Shown one piece after another: positions 51,803-60,672 of a stretch of DNA of 64,000 nucleotides. The position numbers and the translations under genes are program-made. Location of the stretch: assembly GCF_902459535.1 (NCBI RefSeq), contig NZ_LR699554.1, positions 620,001 through 684,000 of the forward strand, given 5' to 3'. Origin of the DNA: Paraburkholderia dioscoreae. GTDB taxonomy: Bacteria > Pseudomonadota > Gammaproteobacteria > Burkholderiales > Burkholderiaceae. Position 1 is the first letter of the stretch. Every line of letters starts with the position of its first letter. A model generated the notes under the pieces. The model was not told where the DNA came from and did no database searches. It saw only the letters and a program-made list of their open reading frames with translations.

Positions 51803-52672
51803 ATGAACGGGACAGCGGAATTTCACTACCGGTTGCCGATGCGCGCAGGCGGATTTCGTCCCGGCTCGCATCCGGGATCGAGCTTCGGCGCCGGCCAGGA
51901 ATTCGCGATGCACGGGCGTCTCTTCGACTACCCGGATCCGCGCCGCCTGGATCTGCGCGCGAGCGTGCGCGCCGCGCGCTCGGAGTGGCTGGTGCGGGTT
52001 CACCTGCAGCGCGCCGCGGTGCCGGTGCAGGTGATCGTCGATGTCTCGGCGTCGATGCACTTCGGAAAGCGCCAGACGAAGTTGCAGGTTGCCGCGGATT
52101 TTGTCGAAGCGTTGGGATACAGCGCATTCCGTGTCGGCGATCCGTTGGGCATGCTTGCCTTCGATACCCGCGCGCGCGACGATCTTTTCATGCCGGCGCG
52201 ATATGGCCGGGGCGTCGGCAACCTGCTCGCGACGATGTTGCGCGAGAGCGAGAGCGCGAGCGCCGCCGCCGGAAGCGGTGGTATTGCCGGGCTGCAACGC
52301 GCCGCTTCGGCGCTGGCCGGACGGCAGGCACTGATCTTCCTCGTTTCGGATTTTCACTGGCCGCTCGCGGAATTGCCGGCCGCACTCGATTTGCTGGTGC
52401 ACGCCTGCGTGGTCCCGATAGTAGTCTGGGACACCGCTGAAATCGCCCCGCCGAACGGCGGTTCGCTACTCGCGGTCAACGATGCAGAGTCCGCCCGGCA
52501 GCGCACGCTATGGCTGCGCGGCAGCGTGCGCGAGCGTTGGCGCGAGGCTGTCGCGCGGCGGCGCGCGGAACTCGCGAACATGTTCGGCAAACGCGGCATC
52601 CAGCCGTTTTATGTCGAGAGCGCTTTTGATCCGGAGGCGATGTCGCGCTACTTTCTGGAGACGATCGCATGA
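51803..52672 (+). CDS. mxaS: MxaS, DUF58 family protein
   Basis: 289 residues. The DUF58 core has RAARSEWLVRVHLQ, then a MIDAS-like DVSASMHFG (80-88), and QALIFLVSDFHWPL. It is the cytoplasmic partner of MoxR-type ATPases in metal insertion. It starts 3 bp after the mxaR stop and its stop overlaps mxaA by 4 bp. Confidence 0.9.
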   Translation: MNGTAEFHYRLPMRAGGFRPGSHPGSSFGAGQEFAMHGRLFDYPDPRRLDLRASVRAARSEWLVRVHLQRAAVPVQVIVDVSASMHFGKRQTKLQVAADFVEALGYSAFRVGDPLGMLAFDTRARDDLFMPARYGRGVGNLLATMLRESESASAAAGSGGIAGLQRAASALAGRQALIFLVSDFHWPLAELPAALDLLVHACVVPIVVWDTAEIAPPNGGSLLAVNDAESARQRTLWLRGSVRERWREAVARRRAELANMFGKRGIQPFYVESAFDPEAMSRYFLETIA

Positions 52673-53622
52673 GACCTGACGGGCGCGGCATTGGCAGATC
52701 GGGAAGGTCGCTGTGCGAGGCGTCCGGCGCAACGAGGTTTGTCTCGTCACTCGCGTTGACATTGGCATTGGCATTAGCGCCGGCGATGAGCGTCGCTGCC
52801 GGCTCAGGCGATGTCCTTCAGCCGACGGTTCAGGAGCCGCGCGCATTCGGCCATCTGCTCGGCGATATCGTCACGCAACGCATCCTCCTGAGCGCCGGCG
52901 GCAACGATGTCGGTTCGGTCGCGCCGCCTTCCATAGGCCGCACCGGCGCGTGGCTCGAACGGCGGCCTGCCCGGATCGAAACCGATGCCGAAGGTCGCCG
53001 GTGGATGGCAATCGACTATCAGATCGTCAACGTCGCGCCCACGCTCACCCGGATTGCGTTGCCGGCCTTGACATTGACCTCCGCGTCCGGCGCGACGCTG
53101 CAGGTTGCGGAGTGGCCGCTCAGCGTCGGTCCGATAACCTCCGCCGATGCCTTCGACGCCGGCGATCTGCAACCGATGCGGCCCGACCGGCAGGCTCCCT
53201 TGACGCCGACCGCGCCGCTGCGAAGGCAGGCGGCTTTCGCGCTCGGCCTGTTGCTGCTGACGTTGCTTTCGTGGGTCGGCTGGTGGCTGTGGCGCAACTG
53301 GCGTGAGTCGGCGCGGTTGCCTTTCGCGCGCGCCTGGCAGCAGATGCGGCGCATGGACGGGCCGAACGCCGACACGTCCGCAGATGCGTGGCTGTATCTG
53401 CACCGCGCACTGAACGAAACGGCGGGCCATGTCGTTCACGCGGGTTCCCTGCCCAGCCTGTTTGCGCGAGCGCCGTATTTGCAGCCGCTACACGCGCAGC
53501 TCGAACAGTTCTATCAGCAATCCGGCGAACGGTTCTTCACGCCCGCACCGGCGTTAGCGCCTTATCCGTTGCGGGGGCTATGCCGCGCACTGTATCGCGC
53601 AGAGCAGCGCCATCAGCGATGA
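52669..53622 (+). CDS. mxaA: MxaA, methanol dehydrogenase maturation protein
   Basis: 317 residues. A leader with a hydrophobic stretch (about 24-44) precedes a periplasmic domain, one membrane segment (188-208, ALGLLLLTLLSWVGWWLW) and a cytoplasmic tail of about 105 residues. The order in the operon and this topology fit MxaA, needed for Ca2+ incorporation into MxaFI. Both ends overlap neighbouring genes by 4 bp. Confidence 0.85.
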   Translation: MRPDGRGIGRSGRSLCEASGATRFVSSLALTLALALAPAMSVAAGSGDVLQPTVQEPRAFGHLLGDIVTQRILLSAGGNDVGSVAPPSIGRTGAWLERRPARIETDAEGRRWMAIDYQIVNVAPTLTRIALPALTLTSASGATLQVAEWPLSVGPITSADAFDAGDLQPMRPDRQAPLTPTAPLRRQAAFALGLLLLTLLSWVGWWLWRNWRESARLPFARAWQQMRRMDGPNADTSADAWLYLHRALNETAGHVVHAGSLPSLFARAPYLQPLHAQLEQFYQQSGERFFTPAPALAPYPLRGLCRALYRAEQRHQR

Positions 53623-54605
53623 ACACGGTGTTCGACTTTGCCTATCCGTGGCTGCTCGTGCTGTTGCCGCTGGCCGCGCTGCCGTTGCTGCGACGGCGCG
53701 GCGACACGCTCGCCTTCTCCTGGGTCGCGTGGCTTCCGGACGATCGCCTCGGACAATGGATCGGCTTGATCGGGCGGGGCAGTGCGGTGCTGGCGATGGC
53801 GGCTATCGTGTTCGGCCTGGCCGGTCCGGGACGCTCGCAGCGGCAGGTGCTGCGTACGGGCAGCGGAGCCCAGATTCTGATCCTGATGGATCGCAGTGCG
53901 AGCATGGACGAAACGATGAACAGCAAAGGGGTGGAGTCGCCGGCGGGCGAGTCGAAGAACAAGGTGGCGCGTGCTTCATTGACGAACTTCGTCGCGCAGC
54001 GGCCCAACGACCGGCTCGCGTTCATGATGTTCGGCACGAGCCCCGTGCTTGCGATGCCGTTCACCTACGACCTGCGTGCAATCGAGGCGGCAATTGCGGG
54101 CACGGCGGTGGGTCGCGGCATGCCGGACACGCAACTCGACCGTGGGCTGCTGGCGGCGATCGGCGAGTTCAATGGACGGGCCTCCTCGGGCCGCCGGGCG
54201 ATCGTTCTCGTCTCGGACGGCGGCGCGAGACTCGACACGCAGGTACGGCGGCTCATCCAGGATGGACTAATGCGCAACCAGATCGCGCTTTACTTTATCT
54301 ACTTGCGTAGCGGCACCTACAGTCCCGATCTGAACGCCGCGGTGCCCGCGAATGAGTCTTCGGCCGAAGCCGAACTGCATCGCTACTTTCTCTCGCTGAA
54401 GACACCCTACCGGCTTTTTCAGGCCGGTAACGCGCGGGCGATGAAGGACGCGATGGCGGAGATCAACCGGCAGCAGAATGCGCGGACTTCGTTTGTCGAG
54501 CGTCTGCCGCGACAGGATCTCAGCCCGTATTGTTTCGCGGTGGCGCTGTCGGCTTGTGCGCTCCTGCTGACTTTGCGGTTGCTTCAGGTGCGGGCCTGGT
54601 CATGA
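53619..54605 (+). CDS. mxaC: MxaC, membrane-anchored von Willebrand A protein
   Basis: 328 residues. N-terminal membrane segments (about 7-24 and 53-69) are followed by a VWA domain with MIDAS motif DRSASMDE (91-98) and a conserved VLVSDGGARLDT segment, and a C-terminal membrane helix (YCFAVALSACALLLTLRLL). VWA proteins act with MoxR ATPases in metal insertion. It is coupled by ATGA overlaps on both sides. Confidence 0.9.
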   Translation: MNTVFDFAYPWLLVLLPLAALPLLRRRGDTLAFSWVAWLPDDRLGQWIGLIGRGSAVLAMAAIVFGLAGPGRSQRQVLRTGSGAQILILMDRSASMDETMNSKGVESPAGESKNKVARASLTNFVAQRPNDRLAFMMFGTSPVLAMPFTYDLRAIEAAIAGTAVGRGMPDTQLDRGLLAAIGEFNGRASSGRRAIVLVSDGGARLDTQVRRLIQDGLMRNQIALYFIYLRSGTYSPDLNAAVPANESSAEAELHRYFLSLKTPYRLFQAGNARAMKDAMAEINRQQNARTSFVERLPRQDLSPYCFAVALSACALLLTLRLLQVRAWS

Positions 54606-55192
54606 AACGCTTATCCATTCATGTGATCTTCGCGACTGTCGCGCTGTGCTGCGCTGGTGTCGCGGCGTATGACTGGGCTCGCCTGCAGCACGCGCAGCAC
54701 GTCGATCAGGCGATGGCCGCAGCAGCGGGTGAAACAGGCAAAGCGGCGGGCAAAAGCGGCGCGACAGGCGCCCCGCGCAACGAACGCGGCAACGGCGGCG
54801 GCGACTTCCGCGAGGTCAGACTCGCGCGTGCCGTCGCGCTGTCGAACGCCGGTATCTACGATACGGCCGGCCCGCTCTTCGAGGATCTGATCCGCGACGA
54901 ACACCTCGACGAGATCGGGCGCGCCGCGCTGTTCGATCTCGGCAACATGTACCTGAGAGAGAGTTTGGGCAACAACCGGTCCGGCACAGTGCAGTCGGTC
55001 GCGATGATCGAGGAAGCGAAGGCACGCTACCGTACGTTGCTGCGCGCGGCACCGGACGACTGGGACGCACGCTACAACCTCGAACGGGCGCTGTGGCTCG
55101 CCCCTGAAACGCACGCCTCGAACGATTCGCCCGAGGTCAAGTCGCAGCACAACGTCAAGGTCAGCGATCCGCAGAGCAAGGATCTGCCATGA
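54602..55192 (+). CDS. mxaK: MxaK, methanol oxidation accessory protein
   Basis: 196 residues. One N-terminal membrane anchor (about 5-23) is followed by a Gly/Ala-rich linker and a helical region (VRLARAVALSNAGIYDTAGP, ALFDLGNMYLRESLG) with TPR-like spacing, as in MxaK proteins. Its position between mxaC and mxaL supports the call. Starts and stops overlap the neighbours by 4 bp. Confidence 0.83.
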   Translation: MKRLSIHVIFATVALCCAGVAAYDWARLQHAQHVDQAMAAAAGETGKAAGKSGATGAPRNERGNGGGDFREVRLARAVALSNAGIYDTAGPLFEDLIRDEHLDEIGRAALFDLGNMYLRESLGNNRSGTVQSVAMIEEAKARYRTLLRAAPDDWDARYNLERALWLAPETHASNDSPEVKSQHNVKVSDPQSKDLP

Positions 55193-56142
55193 GCTTGCTC
55201 GAGTGGACGCGTGGGTTTTCCCGCGGACGGCACTGGGCGACATCTGCGGCACTGCTGTTGCTGATCGCTGCGGTCGCCATGCCCCGCGTGGTGCTGCCGC
55301 GCGATACCTTCAGCTATATCGTCACCTTCGACATTACGCAGAGCATGTACGTCGAAGACGTCGCGCTGAATGGCGTGCCGGTGAGCCGGCTGGTATTCGC
55401 GCGGGCGGCGATGCGCGACGCGATCGGACGATTGCCGTGCGGCTCGAAGGTCGGCTGGAGTGTGTTCACCGGTCAGCGGACCTTGCTGTTGCTGCCGCCG
55501 GTCGAAGTCTGCGGCAACTATGACGCGCTGCTTTCGTCGCTCGACAGGATCGACTGGCACATGCGTTGGACTAACTGGAGCCGCATTGCCGAGGGCGGCG
55601 TCTATTCAGCGGTCCGCGTGGCGCAGGACGTCGGTCATGGCGCGGCCGTGGTGTTCGTCACCGATGGCCAGGAGGCGCCGCCGGTGCTGCCTTCGGATGC
55701 GCCGGCGCGGGACATCAACCCTGCTCAGGTCAAGGGCTGGCTGATCGGCGTCGGCGGTGATCAGGCCGCGCCCATTCCGCACACCGATGCCGACGGTAAG
55801 CGTAGCGGCTACTGGCAGGCGGACGATGTGATCCAGGCTCCACCGCTGCCGGGTTCCGCAACGCAGGCGGAAAGCCACGAGGAACTGTCCGCATTGCACG
55901 GGCATTATCTTGCTGCGGTGGCCGCTCAGATCGGCTTCGGATACCGCCGCCTGTTGGGTGCCGCGGCCTTGAGCGATGCCATGCTCGATGTGCGATTCGC
56001 GCACCGCGAACCGGTGCCGACCGACTTGCGCTGGTGTCCCGCACTGCTTGCGTTGTTGCTGCTCGTCTGGCGATTCGCGCCGGAGTTCCGTTGGGCCACG
56101 CGTCGCGTGACCGGCAGATCTGCGAACTCGTCATATGTGTGA
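55189..56142 (+). CDS. mxaL: MxaL, von Willebrand A membrane protein
   Basis: 317 residues. An N-terminal membrane segment (about 17-36) is followed by a VWA-like domain with the degenerate MIDAS DITQSMYVED (48-57), FVTDGQEAPP, and a C-terminal hydrophobic segment (CPALLALLLLVWRFA). It is the last gene of mxaRSACKL. The MIDAS has Gln in place of the first Ser of DxSxS, so metal binding may be weaker than in MxaC. Confidence 0.88.
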   Translation: MSLLEWTRGFSRGRHWATSAALLLLIAAVAMPRVVLPRDTFSYIVTFDITQSMYVEDVALNGVPVSRLVFARAAMRDAIGRLPCGSKVGWSVFTGQRTLLLLPPVEVCGNYDALLSSLDRIDWHMRWTNWSRIAEGGVYSAVRVAQDVGHGAAVVFVTDGQEAPPVLPSDAPARDINPAQVKGWLIGVGGDQAAPIPHTDADGKRSGYWQADDVIQAPPLPGSATQAESHEELSALHGHYLAAVAAQIGFGYRRLLGAAALSDAMLDVRFAHREPVPTDLRWCPALLALLLLVWRFAPEFRWATRRVTGRSANSSYV

Positions 56143-56426
56143 AGCCATGCTTACTAAAATGCTCATCAAAACCCATTGAGAGTCTGGAAAATCCCGAGCG
56201 TTTAGCCTACGCTTAAGCGAGCCGGCCTTTTGGGGAAGAGAGCATTCCCTCCACCCATCCATGCGCAGCCGACCCATTCTGACAAAGCAATCAACGGTTC
56301 TAAATCGTACGCTTTTGTTGTTTGAGAGGGTTGTGCCATCCTGCTTTTCTACGCCGTCGCTTGCGTGGATGAATGCCGCACTCCAGCGCTGAAATTCTTG
56401 AACAATAAAAAGCCAAGGAGACGCTC

Positions 56427-58160
56427 ATGCCATTCATTCGCATTCCAGACGCTATTGGTCTTCCTCTGCTCGCCATCGCATTCGGCTTGCCCGCTGCGTA
56501 TGCCGCGGACGAAGTTCAGAACAGTTCGACCACGACGACCTCGCCCGTGCCCTCGACGCTGCAGCCCGTGAGCCAGGAACAGCTCGACAGGGCGGCCACC
56601 ACGTCGAACGACTGGCTGCTTTCGAACGGTTCGTACGCGCAGACGCGGTACTACCGTGGTGCACAAATCAACAAAACGAACGTGTCGAAACTCCGGCCGG
56701 CTTTCATATTCCAGACAGCCGTCAACGAGTCGATGGAAACGGCGCCGATCGTATCGAACGGCGTGATGTTCATTACCACCTCGTTCAATCACGTATATGC
56801 GGTCGACGCAGTAACGGGCAAGGAATTCTGGCATTACAAACACAAGATGGGCTCGGTCACGACGTTTTGTTGCGGGCCCAACAATCGCGGCGTAGCCATA
56901 GCCGGCGACCGGCTTTACATGGGCACCCTCGACGCGAAGCTCGTCGCGCTCGACGCAAAAACCGGCAGCGTGTTGTGGCAAACGCAGATCGCCGATCCCG
57001 ATGAAGGCTACTCGGAAACGATGGCGCCGACGGTGGTCGACGGCAAGGTGTTGATCGGCACGAACGGCGGCGAATATGGCATTCGCGGTTTCCTCAAGGC
57101 GTTCGACGCAAACTCGGGTCAATTGCTGTGGACCTTCTATACGATTCCGGAAACCGGCCAGGAAGGCGTGTGGGCTACGAAGGACGCGACCGGCCGCGAC
57201 GAGAAACGCGACATCGATGCCGAGAAAAGGCAGCTGGCCGAGAAAGGCGGCGACTTCTACAAGACGCTCGGCGGCGGCGTGTGGATGGCGCCCGCAATCG
57301 ACCGGCAGACGCATACGGTGTTCTTCGTGGTCGGCAATCCTTCGCCTGACCTGTATGGCGCAATCCGGCCGGGAGACAACCTCTATACGGATTCGCTCGT
57401 CGCCATCGATCTGGACACCGGCAAATACAAATGGCACTACCAGTATGTGCCGCACGACGTGTGGGACCTGGACGCCGTGAGCCCGCCGATGCTGATCGAC
57501 GTGCGCGACAACAACGGCAAGATGATTCCGGGCGTGGTGCACGGCGGCAAGACCGGTCACGTGTACGTTCACGATCGCGCCACCGGAAGGCTGATCCGCT
57601 ATTCGCAGGCGATGATTCCGCAGGAGAACATGTGGACGTTGCCGACCGCCGCCGGCGCGCGGATGCTGCCTGGCGCGAACGGCGGAGTCGAGTGGTCGCC
57701 AATGGCATTCGATCCGCACACGCGTCTCGTGTATGCGGCCAATCTGCATCAGCCGATGACGTATCAGGTCGAGGACGCCGCCTATCCGGGCGGCAGCAAG
57801 CTGTGGCTGGGCGGCGCGTTCAAGACGATCGCGTCCGAACAGCAATGGGGCAAGTTGTCCGCCGTGAACGTCGATACGGGCAAGGTCGCGTGGGACTACA
57901 AGACCGAACAGCCGCTCATCGGCGGCGTGCTGACGACGGCGGGCGGCCTCGTATTCAACGGCGAAGGCAACGGCCTGTTCCGCGCATTCGATTCCGCCAC
58001 GGGCAAGAAGCTCTGGGAGTTCCAGTGCGGCGCCGGCGTCAATGCGCCCGCGGTGTCATACATGGTGCACGGCAAGCAGTACATCGCGGTCGCGGCGGGC
58101 GGCAATACGCAGCTCGACTTCAAGCGCGGCAACACCGTGCTCGTCTTTGCGTTGCCATGA
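56427..58160 (+). CDS. PQQ-dependent alcohol dehydrogenase, second quinoprotein
   Basis: 577 residues with an AAGGAGA ribosome site. A signal peptide (cleavage near AYAAD) precedes the quinoprotein propeller. The vicinal pair C148-C149 (TTFCCGPNNRG) is present. The catalytic D347 is followed by D349 (HDVWDLDAVSP), again the lanthanide-type Asp two residues on. It lacks a C-terminal haem domain. It is clearly distinct from XoxF and lies with a diheme cytochrome that overlaps its stop. The substrate may be a longer alcohol or aldehyde (inference). The preceding 284 bp hold no gene and no sigma-54 element I would accept. Confidence 0.92.
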   Translation: MPFIRIPDAIGLPLLAIAFGLPAAYAADEVQNSSTTTTSPVPSTLQPVSQEQLDRAATTSNDWLLSNGSYAQTRYYRGAQINKTNVSKLRPAFIFQTAVNESMETAPIVSNGVMFITTSFNHVYAVDAVTGKEFWHYKHKMGSVTTFCCGPNNRGVAIAGDRLYMGTLDAKLVALDAKTGSVLWQTQIADPDEGYSETMAPTVVDGKVLIGTNGGEYGIRGFLKAFDANSGQLLWTFYTIPETGQEGVWATKDATGRDEKRDIDAEKRQLAEKGGDFYKTLGGGVWMAPAIDRQTHTVFFVVGNPSPDLYGAIRPGDNLYTDSLVAIDLDTGKYKWHYQYVPHDVWDLDAVSPPMLIDVRDNNGKMIPGVVHGGKTGHVYVHDRATGRLIRYSQAMIPQENMWTLPTAAGARMLPGANGGVEWSPMAFDPHTRLVYAANLHQPMTYQVEDAAYPGGSKLWLGGAFKTIASEQQWGKLSAVNVDTGKVAWDYKTEQPLIGGVLTTAGGLVFNGEGNGLFRAFDSATGKKLWEFQCGAGVNAPAVSYMVHGKQYIAVAAGGNTQLDFKRGNTVLVFALP

Positions 58161-58777
58161 CGATGCCGACGCTGCGGGGAACGCCGGGGCGGGCGCGCCG
58201 CTCATGGACGGCAGTGCTGTGCGGCTGGTTCGCCGCCGCATGGCTGCCGTTGAACGCGCACGCCGACGCCGAGGCCGGCAAGGCGAAGGCGCAGGTGTGC
58301 GTGGCCTGTCATGGGCCGATGGGTAATTCGACGAACCCGGACTATCCGATTCTTGCCGGTCAAACCGCGCGCTATATCTATCTGGAGCTCAAGGACTTCA
58401 AGGAAGGACGGCGCAGCGACCCGCGCATGTCGCCGATGGCGGCCAACCTTTCGCGTGAGGACATGCAGGATCTGGCCGACTACTTTGCCGCGCAAAAGGC
58501 AGTGTCCGTTCCGTTCAAGTCGGATAACGCCAGCATCGAAGCCGGAAGGAAGAAAGCGGCCGAGGTGTTATGCACCATGTGCCACCTGGGCGGCTTTGCC
58601 GGCCAGAACGAGATTCCGCGCGTCTCGGGTCAACTGTATCCATACATCGTCAAGCAATTGCAGGACTTCCGCTCGCACACGCGAACCAACGACGCCGGCA
58701 ATATGACCAGTGTGACGCGCAATCTGACCGACGACGACATTCGCAATCTGGCCGCGTATATCAACAATCTCCAGTAG
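58157..58777 (+). CDS. Diheme cytochrome c (c4-like)
   Basis: 206 residues starting in the dehydrogenase stop (ATGA). A signal peptide (cleavage near AHADA) is followed by two haem sites, C48VAC51H52 and C139TMC142H143, in two similar domains with MSPMAANLS and later NAGNMTSVTRNLT-type Met segments, as in cytochrome c4. It is the likely electron acceptor of the second dehydrogenase. Confidence 0.92.
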   Translation: MTMPTLRGTPGRARRSWTAVLCGWFAAAWLPLNAHADAEAGKAKAQVCVACHGPMGNSTNPDYPILAGQTARYIYLELKDFKEGRRSDPRMSPMAANLSREDMQDLADYFAAQKAVSVPFKSDNASIEAGRKKAAEVLCTMCHLGGFAGQNEIPRVSGQLYPYIVKQLQDFRSHTRTNDAGNMTSVTRNLTDDDIRNLAAYINNLQ

Positions 58778-58792
58778 CAGGGAGGAGATACC

Positions 58793-59455
58793 GTGAAAGA
58801 GACTCTCACCCGTACCGTTGCGACTGTCGCGCTGCTAGCGGGCGCATTGGGTGCGTGCCTGCCCGCGCATGCGCAGGGCGATGGAGAAACAAACAGGCAG
58901 TTGCTGGCGGCCGCGAAAGACGGCGACCAGCCGTCGGCTCTCGCGGCGCTCCAGCGCGGCGCGGCGGTGGACGCCATGAACCGCATCGGCGACACTCCGT
59001 TGATCACCGCGTGCAAACGAGGCGATGCGGCTACGGCACGCATGCTGATCGACCACGGCGCGAACGTCCGGCACGCGAATGCGCCGGGCGTTACACCGTT
59101 GATGGCTGCGGCGTATGGAGGCTTCGATGAAATCGTCGCGCTCCTGCTGGCGCATGACGCGGATCCTCTTGCCACGGACCGCATCGGTAAAACCGCAATG
59201 GAGTACGCCGCCGGTCAGGGGCAAACGAAGGTTGTAAATCAGTTGCTCGATGCCGGGGTCAATGTAAACCGCACCTACAAGAACGATCTCACCGCGCTGA
59301 TGTGGGCCGCCGGATACGATCGCGCGGATACCGTGCGGCTGCTGATCGCGCGCGGTGCGAATCGGGCGTTGAAGGACAATCGGGGCATGACGGCGAAAGA
59401 TATCGCCGTGCAGACAAAATCGGATCAGGTTGCGCGGCTGCTATCTACTGGCTAG
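58793..59455 (+). CDS. Secreted ankyrin-repeat protein
   Basis: 220 residues from a GTG at 58793 with a GGAGGAG ribosome site. A signal peptide (cleavage near AHAQG) is followed by about five ankyrin repeats (IGDTPLITACKRGDAATARM, GVTPLMAAAYGGFDEIVALL, IGKTAMEYAAGQGQTKVVNQ, LTALMWAAGYDRADTVRLL). Ankyrin repeats mediate protein contacts. It is third behind the second quinoprotein and its cytochrome, so a scaffold or maturation role for that pair is possible (inference). Confidence 0.88.
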   Translation: MKETLTRTVATVALLAGALGACLPAHAQGDGETNRQLLAAAKDGDQPSALAALQRGAAVDAMNRIGDTPLITACKRGDAATARMLIDHGANVRHANAPGVTPLMAAAYGGFDEIVALLLAHDADPLATDRIGKTAMEYAAGQGQTKVVNQLLDAGVNVNRTYKNDLTALMWAAGYDRADTVRLLIARGANRALKDNRGMTAKDIAVQTKSDQVARLLSTG

Positions 59456-59527
59456 CGCGCGATCTGAACGTGCGTCTAATCCGGAGCCATTCACTCGACG
59501 TGTGCGACTCCGGTTCCCTGAATCGGC

Positions 59528-60343
59528 CTAGACCCCAAGAAGCTGCGTCATCGTACGGATGGCATGCGAGGTCGAATTCAGCATCTGGCAAGCCTGCAGC
59601 AGATCGTCACGCATGGTGTCGAAGCCTTTGCTGAAGAAGCGGCTCGGCCCGGTGAGCACGATCGCTCCCAAGGCCCGGCCGGACGGAGCCGCGAGCCGTG
59701 AGCCCACGGCGCATATGCCAATCACGTTTTCATTCTGGTTGGTCGCCCATCCGCGCTTTCGTACCTCTTCGAGTTCATCATAGAGCGCCGCGCGATCGCG
59801 GATAGTCAATTCCGTGCGGGCGGAGTAGGGCGCCTGGCCAAGCATTGCGTCGCGTTGTTCATCTGTGCGGTCACTCAACAATATCTTGCCCGACACGGAC
59901 GCGTGTAGCGGCGCCGTAACCGTGGTGTCGAAATACGGCGTGACGCTGTAATTCCCCGCGACACATTCCACCGTCACCCGGTGATCTCCAAGGAAAGCTA
60001 TGAGCAGCACGGACGGGCCGTGCCGCTCCTGCAACTCGCGCATGAGCGACGCGGTGTCGCGGCGCAACCGGTTCAGCGGGTGTTCCAGCGGAAGCGGGCA
60101 GGCCGCCCGCGGGGTCGGGCAATAGAGCGAGCCTTCCCGGTACACATAGCCGGCAAGGTCGAGGGACTGCAGCAGACGGTGGCATGTGGTGGTGGGCAGG
60201 CCCACACTTTCCGCTATGTCCTGCAGGCTCAGCGGCCGCGCTGCCTCGTTCAGCCGGGAAAGAATGTTCAGCCCTCTGGCGAGCGCGCCGGAGTCCGCCT
60301 CGCGCCGTTCGGCACTTCCCTCGTTGGTGGTGACAGTGGCCAT
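59528..60343 (-). CDS. IclR-family transcriptional regulator
   Basis: 271 residues from the ATG at 60343; ribosome sites are weak. The N-terminal winged helix has ALARGLNILSRLNEAARPLS and IAESVGLPTTTCHRLLQSL. The effector domain follows, with PLHASVSGKILLSD and NENVIGICAVGSRL. IclR proteins usually repress neighbouring catabolic or transport genes. It diverges from an ABC importer, its most likely target. Confidence 0.9.
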   Translation of the reverse strand: MATVTTNEGSAERREADSGALARGLNILSRLNEAARPLSLQDIAESVGLPTTTCHRLLQSLDLAGYVYREGSLYCPTPRAACPLPLEHPLNRLRRDTASLMRELQERHGPSVLLIAFLGDHRVTVECVAGNYSVTPYFDTTVTAPLHASVSGKILLSDRTDEQRDAMLGQAPYSARTELTIRDRAALYDELEEVRKRGWATNQNENVIGICAVGSRLAAPSGRALGAIVLTGPSRFFSKGFDTMRDDLLQACQMLNSTSHAIRTMTQLLGV

Positions 60344-60672
60344 GATCAGCGGGATTCTGAAAAGACGGGCGCGAGCCGGGAGCCGGCGAAATGCGTCAAC
60401 AACGGACACGTTGTGCAGATTTGCATATATGAATTGCTTGGTTGGGGCCGCTGGGGCAGCCTTCTACAATAAAACGGAATTATTCTTCCGAAATTTCTAA
60501 ATATTGTACCGGCAATAGGGCGTAGCGGGTCGGAATCGAACTGACCGCCCGAATCTACGGTGGTGGATCGCATCGGTGATCCGGCTCGAAGTTAGGGCCG
60601 GAACTTCTGGCTGCCTGGATGGCGGGTTTCCGCCTTATATCTAGGATACCTATATAAATTACGATTTCAGCT
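60344..60672. promoter_or_regulatory. 329-bp divergent region, iclR versus ABC importer
   Basis: No gene is seen. The region is clearly AT-richer than the rest of the window (60460-60510 and 60630-60660). It carries the dyad 60475-60490 and, just before the importer start, TAGGATACCTA (60642-60652), a perfect 11-bp dyad flanked by TATAT and TATATA. Confidence 0.5.
60475..60490. promoter_or_regulatory. Candidate IclR operator
   Basis: CGGAATTATTCTTCCG has symmetric arms CGGAA and TTCCG around 6 bp, similar to IclR-family operators with GGAA/TTCC halves. It lies midway between the divergent genes. Confidence 0.5.
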
